NCBI GenBank assembly: GCA_018296165.2 | Contig: JACKQL020000058.1 | Coordinates: 1 to 64,000 of the forward strand | Direction: 5' to 3' | Length of the DNA: 64,000 nt | DNA from: Termitomyces sp. T153 | Taxonomy: Eukaryota > Basidiomycota > Agaricomycetes > Agaricales > Lyophyllaceae | Shown here: positions 36,741-49,075 of the stretch, piece after piece | How the letters are laid out: each line of letters starts with the position of its first letter | Numbering within the stretch: the stretch's first letter is position 1 | Notes under the pieces: generated by a model | The model's input: only the letters and a program-made list of their open reading frames with translations | Databases searched by the model: none | What the model was told of the DNA's origin: nothing | Made by a program: the position numbers and the translations under genes

Positions 36741-38134
36741 CAAAATAACCCTGGAACCCTAAGCATATTAACAAAACCTTAACAGAACCTTGACCAAACC
36801 TAACAAACCTTTAACTACCAAACCAAAACTCTAACTGAACCCTAACGAGGCTAACCGTGTGCTTAACAGGCAGGCCCTGTGGGTACATAGGCTTAGTGTG
36901 TCAGAAATTACCATTTGGCCAGTTAGTTCACTGGTTCTATTTGATCTTTCTTAAAATTATGCCTTTCACTTAGAAGGTTATTCATTCAACTCCCTTTGGT
37001 TGAATTCTTTTTGTCTGCTTCAATATTTGATGCTGTTGACATTATCACAGGTGATTGATATAACAATCATTCCTGTAATTACAGCTGTGGTTATATCAGG
37101 CTTATTCTGTAATGACAGAGAATGTTATATCATCCTGCCAGCATCAGGTGTTTCACTTTCCCTTGCTCGGTCATAGGCCGACATCTCTCACATGTGATGA
37201 AGTCCTGCGAAAGTATAACGTCCTAAATCACAGGTAAATTGAGCCGGCCCTCAAAGTTCAAAGACTGGGGGTAGAGCTACAGAAAAAATGGTTGGAAATT
37301 CACTTCCCAACAGATAGCTCTGATATTACTGCTGGCACCAGAAGATGTTTCCATTGGGAAAATGCAAAAATAAACCTGTCATACCATTTCTTCAACAGAT
37401 TTTCCCTTTGGAAAAAGGCTTTTCCCTTTTTCAGAGCCTTTTTCCATTAGAAACACACTGTTCAGAACAGGTTTCTTTTTCAGTATTTCTTTGGGAGACA
37501 CTATTGGCTGCCAGGAGTGTATTATGGAGGCAATCAGCTTGCTGAGTATCAACAAAAGAAAAAGAAAAAAAAGAGAAAAAATAAAGGAGGGAAGAATTCG
37601 AAGAAAATTCATCAAGTCTTTGACTTGATTCAGTCTGGAGCAGTATGTCTTTTGAGAAACCTTTGATTAGGCGAGAATTTCAAATTGTCCAACCTCTATT
37701 CAGGTCAAAGAGGCTCTCATTTGTAGATGACCAAAATATGTATCTCTTATAATTGCTGAATACATATAAAATTATAGAAATAGGAAGCAAGAGAGCTGAA
37801 ATCCTAATTCAAGGATGACACTTATTGTCCTTCACTTCTGCTCATAGCTTCAAACATTGCCCAGAAAGCTATCACTATCCCCTTCACAGCTTTCACAGTG
37901 GGCAGATCCAAAGAGTAAATCAATGTCTTTACTTAGTGGAAAAACAAGTCCAGCTGGATAACATTTGGTTGTGGCAGATAATTAATTCTGTATATTTCAC
38001 ACAAGTCTGCTTCATGCAAAAAGAAACACAGGTTTTTAAACAACCAGTCTTCATCATTTGCCCACTAAAGTTATCCCTCAGTTCTTATGTAGAGCTTTTA
38101 ATACAAAGATATGAAGGTAGTAACAACATTTCGT

Positions 38135-38150
38135 TTCGGCAATTGCCGAA
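38135..38150. other. 16-bp perfect palindrome
   Basis: TTCGGCAATTGCCGAA is self-complementary over its whole length; a dimeric binding site is possible but unproven. Confidence 0.45.
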
Positions 38151-38797
38151 CAGGATAACCGGAAGATAACTTCGGTAAACCACCTGGAGAGGCCGTGATC
38201 GGAGCTGCACTGAGATAGTTTGCACGAATGCGGAGAATCAGCATGATATGTTCCCATCTAAAAGGCAGCTGATGCCAGTGCGTCCGAACGAATTAATGCG
38301 GTACATCATTCACTTTCTTTGCTCGTTTCGTCTTCCTGTGTTGACGAACTGGTTAATGCCAAGGAACTCATGTTTTTCGTCATCTGACTGCGACAAATTC
38401 CCTTTTACCATGGATTGTGTTTCAAGAGTAGGTGAGAGGCCATTCACGTGCGAAATGCCCACTTCTGCATAACTATTGCTTGTTTTTGTGCCGCGCACAT
38501 GACAGACAGAGAGCAGAGCTACGACGAGCAGTCCAGCTTGGCCCCGATGCCTTTGCAACCTTGCTCAGGTAACCCAGAAACGACGAAGCCGTTATCCTGG
38601 CACGTCCACGCGACGGAGAGATTTTCACGGCCTTACGGAGACTTTGACGACGGGTATACTACGGATTAAAAAACTTGCTTGTTTTTGACACTACCCCTTA
38701 CTCAAAGCCTCTCTTTCCAGAACAAAGGCATTATATCGACAATCTGGACGCGCCACTTTGGAGGAATGTCCATTTCCGCTATTGCATGGTTTGGTGC

Positions 38798-38804
38798 TAT
38801 AAAT
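38798..38804 (+). promoter_or_regulatory. TATA box of the GH81 gene
   Basis: TATAAAT lies 41 bp upstream of the ATG at 38845. Confidence 0.5.
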
Positions 38805-38844
38805 CATAGCTGGTGACTGTTGAGGCTATCCAGACTGTCCTGCA

Positions 38845-41800
38845 ATGTCCTGGTTTCTTCGAAGCTCTATTTTGTCTGCTTCTTGTGGTTTGCTCGCCTT
38901 CAATGGCGCCCTGGGCCTAGTGTTTGGGCCCATTGATACGGGCTCGCCTGCACCCGCTGGAGGTTCTATCGCCAATGACGCGCCCCCTAACTCTTTCTTT
39001 CAAGACTTCTCCCCTCCGTTCCCCACGAATGACTGGTGGGTTGGCTTCGGTGCCGGCGACGGCAGCGCGTGAGCGGTGTTTCATTGATCATTAAAACCAA
39101 TTCATATTTCATGTATCTGTCATGCAGAATGGTTGCCGGGCCGTTTCCCTATCAGAGCCATTTGGGCGCTACTGGAATCCAGTTTGGTGTATCATCCTCT
39201 CGAGACTTCGACGGGGTGTCCATCCATCAGCCAACACAAACTGACTGGTCTGTTGGTTTTGTCGAACATGATGGCAACATCCAGAATCGCAAGGCTTTGT
39301 CTTGGGTGAGGCTTAGTGTCTATTTTTAGCTACAACCAAATCAACCAAGTTTCTAAGGATTCTCAATCCGTCACAGTACAATATTTCACGGGGTCAAGCG
39401 CGATGACAAGTTATCTTATACCAGGGGCTCCGTACCTCACTTTCTCCTACTCAGGGGCGACACCGATGCTCACTAGTACTAACGGCGCCATCACGTCTTT
39501 CGCTGGAAATACACTCGGCAGTGGTGCTAGCGGTAAGCAAAAAAATTCGAACGAGCATTGAATGGAATTCAACGAGCTTAAAGTCACTGTTACTGGCACC
39601 TCATTCCAAGTTGTCAATGGGGCTGGCACATATATCATATATTCCTTATCTGGCGCGCTCAGTCTCACTGCTAGTGATGCTGGCACAATTGTCGCTGAAG
39701 CACAGTTCGATGGTATATTGCGAGTAGTGAAGTTGGACTCTCCCTCCCACAAGGCTCTCCTCGATCAATATGTCGCGAATTATCCTACAGGCGTTACAAC
39801 GGACTATGACTTCGATGGGAACGTCGGGACTCTTCGCTTCACGTGGGCTGTGATAGGGAATGCAGCGGATCTCCTCATGTTGACATGGCCTCATCACCGG
39901 TGTGTCCTGTTAGGGAGTTTTCGTCTAGTTTCTGATAGGTGTCGTAGCGTTAAGATACAAAACCCCAACTTCCCATCGACGTCATCTCTCTCATATCTCA
40001 CGACCAAAGGGTATATGTACCCTGCACTAGGAAGTGTTTGGAACCTGGTCTATGACCTCCCGACAATTACTTGGAATGCGCCTCGTGATCCGGATGCATC
40101 TTGTTTACAAGATCTGATAGCTGGGCTTGAGTATGAAATCGCCAACCTCCCCGCTGTCACGATGCCAGGGGACTTTTATTTCTTCGGTGGACACTTCGCG
40201 ATCGTTTCGCGCTTGGCGTAAGTATGTTATCCTTCGTATATTTTACTCGTGCTGATTTTTCACCAGCCTGATCGCAGAACACATCGGCAGAAACGATCTT
40301 GTGCAGCCTGTCATTGACTGGCTAAAGGGTTCAATCGAGTATTTAGTTTGTTTTAAAAAATCAGGCAGATATGATTGTACTGCTGACTGACCCCGTGAAC
40401 AGTTCAATTCAGCAAGCACCGCAGTCCCCGCGTACGAGACCGGATGGGGCGGTATTATCAATCGCGCAGGCTACAACGATACATGGGTTGATTACGGAAA
40501 TGGATACTACAATGATCATCATTTTCATTACGGCTATCTCCTTGCTGCCGCCGCGGTAATAGCAAAGTGCAGTTTCTCTTTAGTCGCGGAGTCAATCTTC
40601 TGATCTATTCCCGTTAGACATGACGGCGCTTGGTTGAACACATTCCGGCCGACCATGGAATTGTTCCTGCGTGACATCATCAATCCATCGAGGAACGATC
40701 CATTTTTCCCTGTTACACGCTGTAGGGACTGGTTTGCAGGTCATTCATGGGGTATACGTGTTTTCCATCGCGGTGCATGACTCTAAATTGATCTTTCCCA
40801 TTCGAAGCCTCCGGTATCGCTAATGGTGCGGGTGAACGTGATCAAGAGTCGGTTGGTGAAGCTGTAAATGGATACTACGGTGCACTTCTATGGGCCGATG
40901 CCACGGGCAATGCCGATATCAAGAACTACGCGCGGCTATTGATAGCCACAGAACAACACGCTGCACAAATGTATTGGCACCTTTATCCCACGGCCAGCGC
41001 CACAGATAGAGATCAGCCATATCCAGAACAAAATCTTCGCAATCTTGTTACAATCGGTAACGTCATGGACTGGCAGGCAGGCGCATGGCTGTAAGCATTT
41101 TATCATTTTCGTGGTCAGGTGCCTCTCTCAACCTCATTTGTAGCTTCTGGGGAGATCAAAGGGTCGAAATTGCTGCTATCCAGATTCTCCCCGTGACACC
41201 CATTAATGAATACATGTATGATGCGGCTTGGGCGCAGGCTGTCTATGATTACACACTCCAGGAACTCAACGACCCTGCTTATGGTGACGAATGGAAATCT
41301 GTCATCTATCTCGCGTACTCTCAAATCAATCCAGTCGCTGCAGCGCAGCTTTCTTCCTCGTTGACTTCTTGGGGCTCCGGGAACACCTTTAGTAACCAGC
41401 TTTACTTCTTGTCCACTCGTCCCGGAGCTTCCGACATATGTGCCTCAGCACCTTCCAATCCTATTGGTACCTTCTACATCCAGTCTGTCTCGACTAACGA
41501 CTACGTCACTGAATCTACCCTTCCCGACCTTATCGCATCTTCCGCTTCGCAAAGCCTTGCTGCTCAATTCCAGCTTGCATCTACTCCCAATGCAGGAACC
41601 ATCAAGGCAGTATCGACTAATCAATTCGTTACTGCGGACAGCAGCGGATCGTATACCATCTCTGCCTCGCGTGACACGGCATCCACCTGGGAGATTTTCA
41701 TCATACGGCCGAAGGACGGTGCAGAAAGCGGCGTCTATTCTATCCTCGCTGCATCCAACAAACAATATGTGACACTCGGAAGCGATGGAGCTTTGATTAA

Positions 41801-41852
41801 CAACGGGTCCACTGAGTCGAGTAGCGCGGGATTTAGATTTGTTTCAGCTTGA
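38845..41852 (+). CDS. Secreted GH81 endo-1,3-beta-glucanase with C-terminal beta-trefoil-like domain
   Basis: Cleaves 1,3-beta-glucan, probably in wall remodelling or attack on other fungi. Nine exons: 38845-39068, 39128-39305, 39358-39532, 39584-40217, 40267-40338, 40417-40566, 40618-40751, 40808-41090, 41144-41852, giving 852 residues. Residues 1-24 form a signal peptide. GH81 hallmarks are NDWWVGFG, YLTTKGYMYP, ETGWGG, YYNDHHFHYGY and DQESVGEAVNGYYG, where two Glu four residues apart match the GH81 catalytic pair. The last 130 residues (from about NPIGTFYIQSVS) show repeated fascin-like beta-trefoil strands, an addition to the catalytic core. A 39-bp in-frame stretch at 39900-39938 could be a very short intron, and the 40339-40416 junction (acceptor AAG) is the least certain. 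Confidence 0.92.
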
Positions 41853-42596
41853 TCTGCTTCGCTCGTCAGCTTCCAAAGTTGTAGTTGTTCATGACTATGT
41901 ACTACTATCCTATGGCCCAGTTTCAGTCTTTGCGGCCTGTTTCCTTTCGTTGTTCATTTGTCTGTCTGTCTGTCTGAACTGGAGTCTATAGAGCAATTAT
42001 TTTCAGGATTATTTGCTATCGAGCAAGAGACGACTGTTCTTCGGTACCACTTCGACTTAGGATGACGTTACACTTGATTTGATGCGGCAGCCCCTGAATA
42101 CATATCCGTGGATATCAAATCACTAATTCTGGTTCATGCACAAGCTAGGTTTCTCCACTCCGAAAAAACCTTCTAAATTGAACATTGGCTCCAACGATGA
42201 ATACCGACAACACGAGGTGAAGCACAGACTATTACACGCGTGTTCATCGTGATGAACGAGACGTTTTCTCCCACCTGGATTTGGAATGGTAAAGAATATT
42301 CTTTTTCAATCATTGAGCGCCATGTGTTGCTTGTCTGAGTACAGCAACATATCAATCTGTCATTCTTCCCGAAATCATGCCGCTGTTTTTTTGGATGGTT
42401 TGCCGTCAATTGATGCTTTTCAGTCAAGTGGAAGGTGATCCACACGAGGCTCAATCCTATTTAAACTCGCTGAAGATTCTCTATCGCGGTAAACTTGTGA
42501 ATTATAAGTCTCCAGGAAAGGTTCGCCAGTTTCTCGATGGCTTCGCCCTTCATAGTACGTCAACCACAGCTCCCAGTACGTCAATTCAAATTTTGA
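41853..42596. other. Intergenic; possible 5' exon of the next gene
   Basis: An ATG frame at 42377-42610 (ILYRGKLVNYKSPGKVRQFL) is moderately protein-like and lies directly upstream in another frame. I could not find a splice that joins it in frame to the VHL-like gene, so it is left out. Confidence 0.3.
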
Positions 42597-43326
42597 ATGG
42601 AGGCTCATACTGAGTCGCTCAATTATCAGGATCTCATATTAGAACCATCCAACAGCGATCCCAACGCACGCTCTTACATCGGAGGGATTTCTACGACCAT
42701 CTATTTCGTCAACGACCTCCCTTCCGGCTCTATAGGGAAAATCTACCAGATAGATTATCATGGAGATAGGATCTTGTGGGGTGATTCACGTAACCTACCC
42801 AAGTCCGGATACTTCGAAGTAACAGCGTACACTTATCAACCTTGGGAGGTCGTCTTCTCACACCAAGGGGAGACCGTCACAAAGATCTATTACCCTGCAA
42901 TTGTCCCGGCATGCGTCATGCTTAATACAGCCGTGTTTCCAATCTGGGTCTGTAGATGAAAGTTACGCCTTGCAGACTTTACTGATTCTATATTCGCAGC
43001 GCCTTGGTGGTGTGCTTCCGTCTTCTGACCCAAGTCCACGCTCACATCAAGAGCGGACGGCCAGACCTACCGTGATTACGTTTGAAAATCATCTCCAAAT
43101 CAAAGTAGAAATTCGTTGGTTGGGTTACAATGGAGAGCGCCACCATTACGCGTCCATACTTCCAGGATTATCATCTCGACAAGATACTTACGTGGGCCAT
43201 GTCTGGGAAGTCGTGACCGCTGATTATGAAAAGGAACCCATCGTATTGTTCTATGCAGCGCCACATGAGGGCATCGCGGAAATCAATAACAACTTCTTGT
43301 CAGTGAGTGGACAGACTTCTGGATGA
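42597..43326 (+). CDS. Protein with two VHL-beta-like domains
   Basis: Two exons around an intron ending with the AG at 43000; the donor is either GTCATG at about 42919 or GTCTGT near 42949. Both keep the frame. The second half reads VITFENHLQIKVEIRWLGYN, then ILPGLSSRQDTYVGHVWEVV. This matches the beta domain of von Hippel-Lindau protein in order: a VIFxN-like start, a W-x-x-F-x-G-like turn, PPG-like loop, Y-x-GHxW. The first half (TTIYFVNDLPSG ... YQPWEVVF) looks like a second, more diverged copy. In animals VHL is the substrate receptor of a cullin-2 ligase for hydroxylated HIF; the cullin-binding alpha domain is not evident here, so the function is unknown and may be peptide or ligand binding. 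Confidence 0.7.
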
Positions 43327-43671
43327 GTTCGGCCGATGGATGGTACGCCCTTGTTCATATTCAGCGCAGTACGATTCTTTGTATTCTCGAGTTTTCTTGG
43401 AGTAGGCAGCAGATACTGTATGATTGATTACTACGTTTTCGCTGTGTTTTCGCTGTGTTGTAAACCTTCATAACACCCGAACATCAAAAGCCAGGATTAT
43501 CGCTTGCTAGCCAAACAATGCCTCTTCTTACATGGTGTCATCTAGTACAAGTACTTGGTTAACATTGGATGTTTCTACTGTATATAACGCCTATCGGAAG
43601 ACCAGCGAAGATCTCATGAACTACTATGGACCCGTATATAGGTATATCCCTTCGGACTCACTCAAGTTCAC

Positions 43672-44393
43672 TTAATCTGAATCGACGTCCATGTCATCAT
43701 CATTCAGTGACTTGGACGCAGCACCGTTGTATGATGTTATTGAGGATTGGACGTGAGACATATTTGAATCCTTCCCATTGAACGCGGGCTGCATGTACGG
43801 AGTATTATTCCAATGGCGCCTCTCGGATGTTTCCGGGAAACGAGCTTGAGTAAAATTCCTCTGGTTCTGTAGACATTGTTCACCGCATGTTCTAGGGTGG
43901 TACATCATTGAACGAAACAAACCTTTGGATGACTGAAATGCCTGCTAGGGGCTCTATGTTTGTCTTTTCCTTTTCTTTTGGGCAGTCTGCACTCATGGTA
44001 AACCCTTTCTCGTTGTCGTGGAGGCAAATTTGATCTCAATATTCGCCTCGTGCCTGCGACTCGGCGGTCTGGGTGTCGAACAAAGCGGCTATATCTGGAA
44101 TCAACAGAGTATGGTCTCACAAGTCTGCTTTCTTCGCGTTTAGGAGTCGGCCCCTGCGGGAGATCATCCGTCTTCGTGTTGTGTCCCGGTGGTGGCGCGC
44201 GACTCGGAGTTGCAGTAGAAGGGTAACTCTCCTCATAAACATGTGATTGAATAGCCGGCTGGAAATATTCCTGAAAATCTTGTGTTTCTCCCATGTTGGG
44301 CAGAAGGACAGGTATCTCCATTGTTGGACCTTTCGGTTTCTCCGGCGGTGTGTAACTCCAGCAAGGTGTGTAAGGGTAGTGCTCGTTGTACAT
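43672..44393 (-). CDS. Hypothetical proline-rich and basic protein
   Basis: Two exons, 44393-43923 and 43866-43672, with a 56-bp GT-AG intron in phase 0. The join continues the frame (SHPK/NQRNF) and gives about 222 residues. The N-terminal half is Pro/Tyr-rich (PYTPCWSYTPPEKPKGP), the middle Arg-rich (RRILRSNLPPRQRERVYH), and the end acidic (DDDMDVDSD). No domain is recognised. A basic core with an acidic tail would fit a nuclear or DNA-associated protein, but this is only inference. The upstream start is uncertain because in-frame TTG codons precede ATG 44393. Confidence 0.5.
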
Positions 44394-45203
44394 CAACAAT
44401 ATAGAGATAGGTTGTTAATGAGTGCTTTTCTTCAAGGAGAGGTACATCGCTGTGTACATGTCACTGGCCTTTTATCCTAGCAAATTGGCCAGGTGTTCGT
44501 GTTAACAACGCGACCACAAGAAAACAACGCGACCACAAAAATAGCCACAACTTTGGAATTGCCTTTCTAGGCAGATCAAAGCGGCGATCCGAAAGCCCGC
44601 TATACAATAAACATCGTGGATCCAGGAGGCTTGGAGACTGATGGTTATTGTGTTGACAAAGAAACGTGAAAGTCCGCCACTCTCCATCATTTCCCTTGTG
44701 TTTTCTTGTGTCAGATGGGGTTAACGAACTGATCGCAGCCAGCCCTTTGCTACGGTGTTGAACCAATCGAGCGAGATCAACGAAGGAACTTCTACACTAT
44801 TCTATTGCTCAAACAGGGTCCTTCAAAGGAAATCGCCCTTGTTTACCCGAAGTTCTGGAATAAGGGATCAAAGTCCCCAGCTCGAGTGCCAGATCAGGCG
44901 TTGAAGTGACCAACCCTTTCGACGAATCCTTAATGATTACGGTTATAGCACATATCATGACCACCTAGCAGACCATGAGAGCCACAGTCCGAAGGGATAT
45001 ACATCGGGAAGGAAGGCTGCCGTCTTTTCGCCCTGACGGTCCGCACTGACGGTCCGCACTTTGCGAAGAGCAGCACACTTGATCAAACCAGCTGCCCGTA
45101 TGAGAAGAGTGATCCCACGTTTTGTGATATGCACGATGACTTCTCCGAACGACCAAGGGAAGCTTTTAAAAACCTGCCTGCATACAGATAAAGATCAACA
45201 GTA
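44394..45203. other. Divergent promoter region
   Basis: Lies between two divergently oriented genes (minus 44393, plus 45204) and holds no gene. A duplicated GACGGTCCGCACT occurs at about 45035-45060. Confidence 0.4.
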
Positions 45204-47145
45204 ATGACCAGGAACAAGAACAAAATCAAGATTCTCCTCGTTCCCACTCTCCTTCTGTGGACGTTCGTCCCCATTGTAAACGCCGCTACCGTATCCAGTA
45301 CTCCTGCCCAAACATTCCATGGTATCGGTGGTTCAGGCGCCTGGTGGCCGAACGACCTCATCAACTTCCCCCTCTCAACTCGACAAAACCTCTCTTCCCT
45401 CCTCTTCTCTCCCTCAGGCCTCGGCCTCTCCTCCTACCGTTACAACGTCGGTGCCGGCGGCGTGAACGTCTCCAACCCTACGCGTGCACCCGAAACATTC
45501 TACGTCGCTCCCGGTGTCTATGACTTCTCCAAAGACGCGGCCGGGGTGTACTTCCTGACGCAAGCAGCGGCGTTTGGCGTGCAACATCTGACGATGTTTG
45601 CGAATAGCGCGCCGGCACCGCTGACGAGTGGGAAAGCGAGCTGTAATGGGCAGTTCGTGAGTGGGACGGGAGAGGCGTATGGGACGTTCTTGGGGGATGT
45701 GGTGCAGCATTTTAGAGGGACGGGCGTGGGTATTGATTTCGTTAGTCCGATGAATGAACCGGATAGTAGTTTTGGGCCGTCACCATGTGGGCAGGAGGGT
45801 ATGCAGGTTTTGCCGAGCCAGTAAGTGTTTAGTTGATGAAGACAATATTGGGGTATTGACGATGGATGAAGGCGCGCGGAGGTTGTCAATGGACTGTATG
45901 ATGCCCTTCAGGCTAGAGGATTGACATCGTCTGTTGGAATTATAGCCGATGAATCATCGAGTCTTGGAAACGCCGAAAACGAGTATGCTTCCTGGTTGCC
46001 ACAAGTCAACAGGGTACTGTCATACTTGGGGTATGAGTGATAAGCTCACCGTCATTAGGTCGCTGCTCTCGCTCATCACACGTATGACTTCCCATCTGAC
46101 GCAAGCTATACCTCCTACATCAGCAGCACAGACCGCCTTTTTCCCGGGAAGTCCACCTGGATGACGGTTGGTTATTCATTATCAAGACAACAGGATCTAC
46201 CAACGTTGTACATCATAGGAAATTTGTTGCTCCCTAGGAAATCCCGACGGCTCTGGAAGAGGATATTCTGAAGGATACGATCCGACGTGAGCTTTGATTT
46301 CAATTCGCTATGTAGTTTCATCTGATGGGGATCCATTTATAGAATTAAAAACGCGCTTATGTTCTCTGGCTTGGTCTTTCAAAGTTTAATTCTCGCCAAC
46401 GAGACACACTACGATGTGAGCATATCTCCATAACCCGGACTTTCCTAATCATTTCGTAGTTCTGGACACTCGTTTCCAGTCGTATGTTTTAGTAAGATCT
46501 AGATCAAACACAACTCACCTTGCTCTAGAGCTTGGGTGTGCTCCATTGACGAATCCGAGCTGTCCTATCGTCCCAAACTCGGTAGGGTGGAATGTGAGTT
46601 TTTGTCTGGTTGCAGGACTTCTGGATCCGATGACAGCGATAGGACGGAGTGATTTATTATGACCCAAATTACGCTACGAATGGCAACTTCAACCTCTGTG
46701 AGATCTTTATAACTGCACGAAGTATGGTAACTCACCTATCCCCTCGTAATAGATATCAACAAGCACTTCTGGGCCTACAAACACTTTGGAAACTTTGTGA
46801 AACGTGAGTCAACTTGTTCAATCCAACAATTGCGCTGCTGACAATAAACCAAACGGTCAAGCCGGAAGTCAACGACGCCCGATCATAGGTTCCGATGCCA
46901 GCAAATTCACCATGGCAGTAGCAAGTGCGGACACGTACTATATCCTTGCCATGAACCCTAACACATCAGATTCGAACTTAACATTGACGTTTCCGGATGC
47001 TGCTTGTGCGACTAACGCATTCCGGACATCGGTATCAGAAGACTTTGCAGAAATTTCTGGGGCTGTGAAGAGCGATTCGAGCTGGGTGCTGGCATTAGAG
47101 GGAACGAGTTTGACGACTTATGTGTTTAATCGTGTCAGTTGTTGA
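45204..47145 (+). CDS. Secreted GH30 family beta-1,6-glycanase (galactanase/glucanase type)
   Basis: Hydrolyses a beta-1,6-linked polysaccharide outside the cell; GH30_5 endo-beta-1,6-galactanase is the closest type by wording (FHGIGGSGAWWPNDL). Ten exons join in frame to 494 residues: 45204-45820, 45872-46013, 46059-46166, 46219-46286, 46343-46415, 46460-46481, 46529-46593, 46643-46697, 46753-46803, 46862-47145; introns are 44-58 bp. A signal peptide ends near residue 27 (VNA). The acid/base Glu is E185 (MNEPDSSF). The nucleophile Glu is probably E290 at the start of exon 4 (EICCSLGNPDGSG). The C-terminal part is the GH30 beta-sandwich. A decayed duplicate lies at 52790-53870. Confidence 0.92.
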
Positions 47146-47912
47146 CTTGTAAGATCGGTAGAATGATGCGAAATTCAATTATTGCAATAAGGGTGTAAGC
47201 TCGAGGAGAGAGCCGGAGGGCTTTGATCGAATCAGGATCAAATCCGGACAAACATCGAAATTTGCGGCTCAGACTCACAATAGAGCCATTGAATCTGGAT
47301 GACCTCGTTCAAACACCGTCGGGTGAATTTATCTCGGTGTCAAAATCAATTCTGGACCTCACTACAGTTGAATCTCCCCTGTCTGAGTCCTGGTCCACCG
47401 TGATACCGCCCTTGAATGGGTTGAAACGGCCGAAAATTCCAGTCAACTTTCGGCTCTTGCACTTGTATAGCGCACCGTGTCGTAACATCACTCTTCTATT
47501 GTATCTCAGGATCTTAGACGCAGACTTATGTTCTTCCTCGTACTTTGCATTGACAATCTCAAAGGTATGTCTTCTTAGATTTTGACAACACGGTTGTATC
47601 AAAACGAATTCAGCTCAGCGAGTAATACCCACTTCAGTTGATGCATGATTCTTCTCATACTCAATTGATTTGGAGAAAGACCAAATATGATTCAGCAATG
47701 GTAAGCCTAAGTAAGAACATCATCTATAATATGGACGAGGAAGGAATTTATCGGCAGGCCTCAAGGCAGACTTTTGATTGAAATGAAGATGAAATCAGCT
47801 ATTGGGCTCACTTGGCAGGGCGCACTCTCTATCATACACTCCTTTAGCTTCAGGCAATGCTAGGACCATATAGAATCAACATTCAATTTGGATTTTGGGG
47901 GAAAGTCCACGT
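47146..47912. other. Intergenic, nothing firm
   Basis: A minus-strand frame (47309-47602) is Arg/Lys-rich without family features and may belong to the decayed LRR locus to its right. TTATTGCAATAAGGG at 47177 repeats a word seen at 36713. Confidence 0.35.
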
Positions 47913-49075
47913 TCATCCTATCAATTTGCCAATCGCTATCTCACATTGTCCGTGTAAGTTTGTAATGGAGTCATTAGACTTGTTGATCTTTTCGGTCAAA
48001 TGCGACATGCAATCCTCAATGTTGAACTCTGGATCCGAGATTCTTAGAAATAGTGTCTTGAGTTGAGGATAGTGGAAGCGAGTGCTGTTATACAGGGGCA
48101 GGATGTCGACGGTGGACGTTATGCTCAAGGACGTCAGATGCATTATGATGTTTTTTTTTATTTCTGGAAAGCGTAGGGATTGACCCTCGAGCTTGCGCTG
48201 GCTCCAGGGCTTTTCCCTTCCTAATGGTGCGAATTGTTGTACTTTGGAGGTTACGTTGTCCCGTCCAGAAAATCAATTTGCAATCCTCCACTGATAGCTC
48301 ACAGCAAAGTGTAAGATGGGAAAGGGACGAGGTGAACACATCCTGATTGTGGATGAACATTGGAAGCTGTTCCCTATGCCCCGTCCAGGTTAAGGGTCTT
48401 CAATTGCTTGGGTAAAAGCTGTTTTCCTGCTGGTATCTCGGCAAGGAGTGGTTGTCCGCTGGTTTCCATGACAGGGACGGATGGAAGGATACTTCTGAGC
48501 TTTGTGCAATGCTGCTTGGAGCTCGAGGAATCCCAAATAGTCTGGAGGCCATCGGTAAATATCCTAAGATTTTCGGTCGTCCATGGTACATCCGAATCCA
48601 ATTTGCCATCATTAGGCTGGATCATCGCCGTGGTGATAGATTGGGCAGACGCCAAACTCCTCAGTTCCGTGTTATTGGACCCCGTCAGTGTATCAAAATC
48701 TACCTTAGTCTTGCATTTGACAAGGTGGAGATCAAAACCAGGTTTTCCGCAATGACATTTGAATTTGCTGGATATAGTAGGAACATAATTGCCCACCAAT
48801 TGCACTGGCACAGGCTGGTTGTTACAAGCAGAGTTACGTCCTTCAGGACGATTATCAGATGTATAATTGCCCATTGATTGCATAGGCTGACTGTCACGAC
48901 GAGAGTTGCGCCCTTCCGAGTCAGGATGGTTATGAGATCTATCATTGCCCACCAATTGTACAGGATGATTATGATGACTAGAGCTGGCGCTTTTCAATGG
49001 CAGGATGATTATGAGATCTCTAGCTTGGGGAGAGAGGCAAAAAGGATTTTCTCGAACAACGGAAGTATTTTGCAT
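47913..49075 (-). pseudogene. Decayed leucine-rich-repeat protein gene
   Basis: From ATG 49075 the frame runs to TAG at 48374-48376 directly after LKTLNLDGA. Leucine-rich sequence then continues in another frame (SSLSHLTLCCELSVEDCKLI, to 48250), and again at 48143-47913 (HLTSLSITSTVDILPL, YPQLKTLFLRI). Between the last two pieces lies a short insertion with a poly(A)-like end (48151-48222). The N-terminal part has repeated PVQLVGN words. I read this as an F-box/LRR-type gene broken by a stop, a frameshift and an insertion; a gene with unseen introns remains possible. Confidence 0.45.
48151..48222 (-). mobile_element. Possible tRNA-derived SINE-like insertion
   Basis: On the minus strand about 70 bp include GAGGGTCAATCCC, similar to a pol III B box, and end with AAATAAAAAAAAAC. 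It interrupts the leucine-rich coding sequence. No clear target duplication was found. Confidence 0.3.

Larger units (their letters stand above)
34924..38797. other. Gene-poor region with small repeats and palindromes
   Basis: Nearly 4 kb without a supportable gene. It holds a short direct-repeat array (36095-36179), a perfect hairpin (36721-36740), a stretch of loose CCTAA/AACCT words resembling a degenerate telomere (about 36745-36860), a purine-rich tract (37550-37600) and a 16-bp palindrome (38135-38150). Several frames (36285-36554, 37825-38169, 38248-38669) have no recognisable features. Confidence 0.45.

Noticed and set aside
44461..44766. Minus-strand frames upstream of the GH30 gene
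   Set aside because: Short overlapping frames without conserved motifs.
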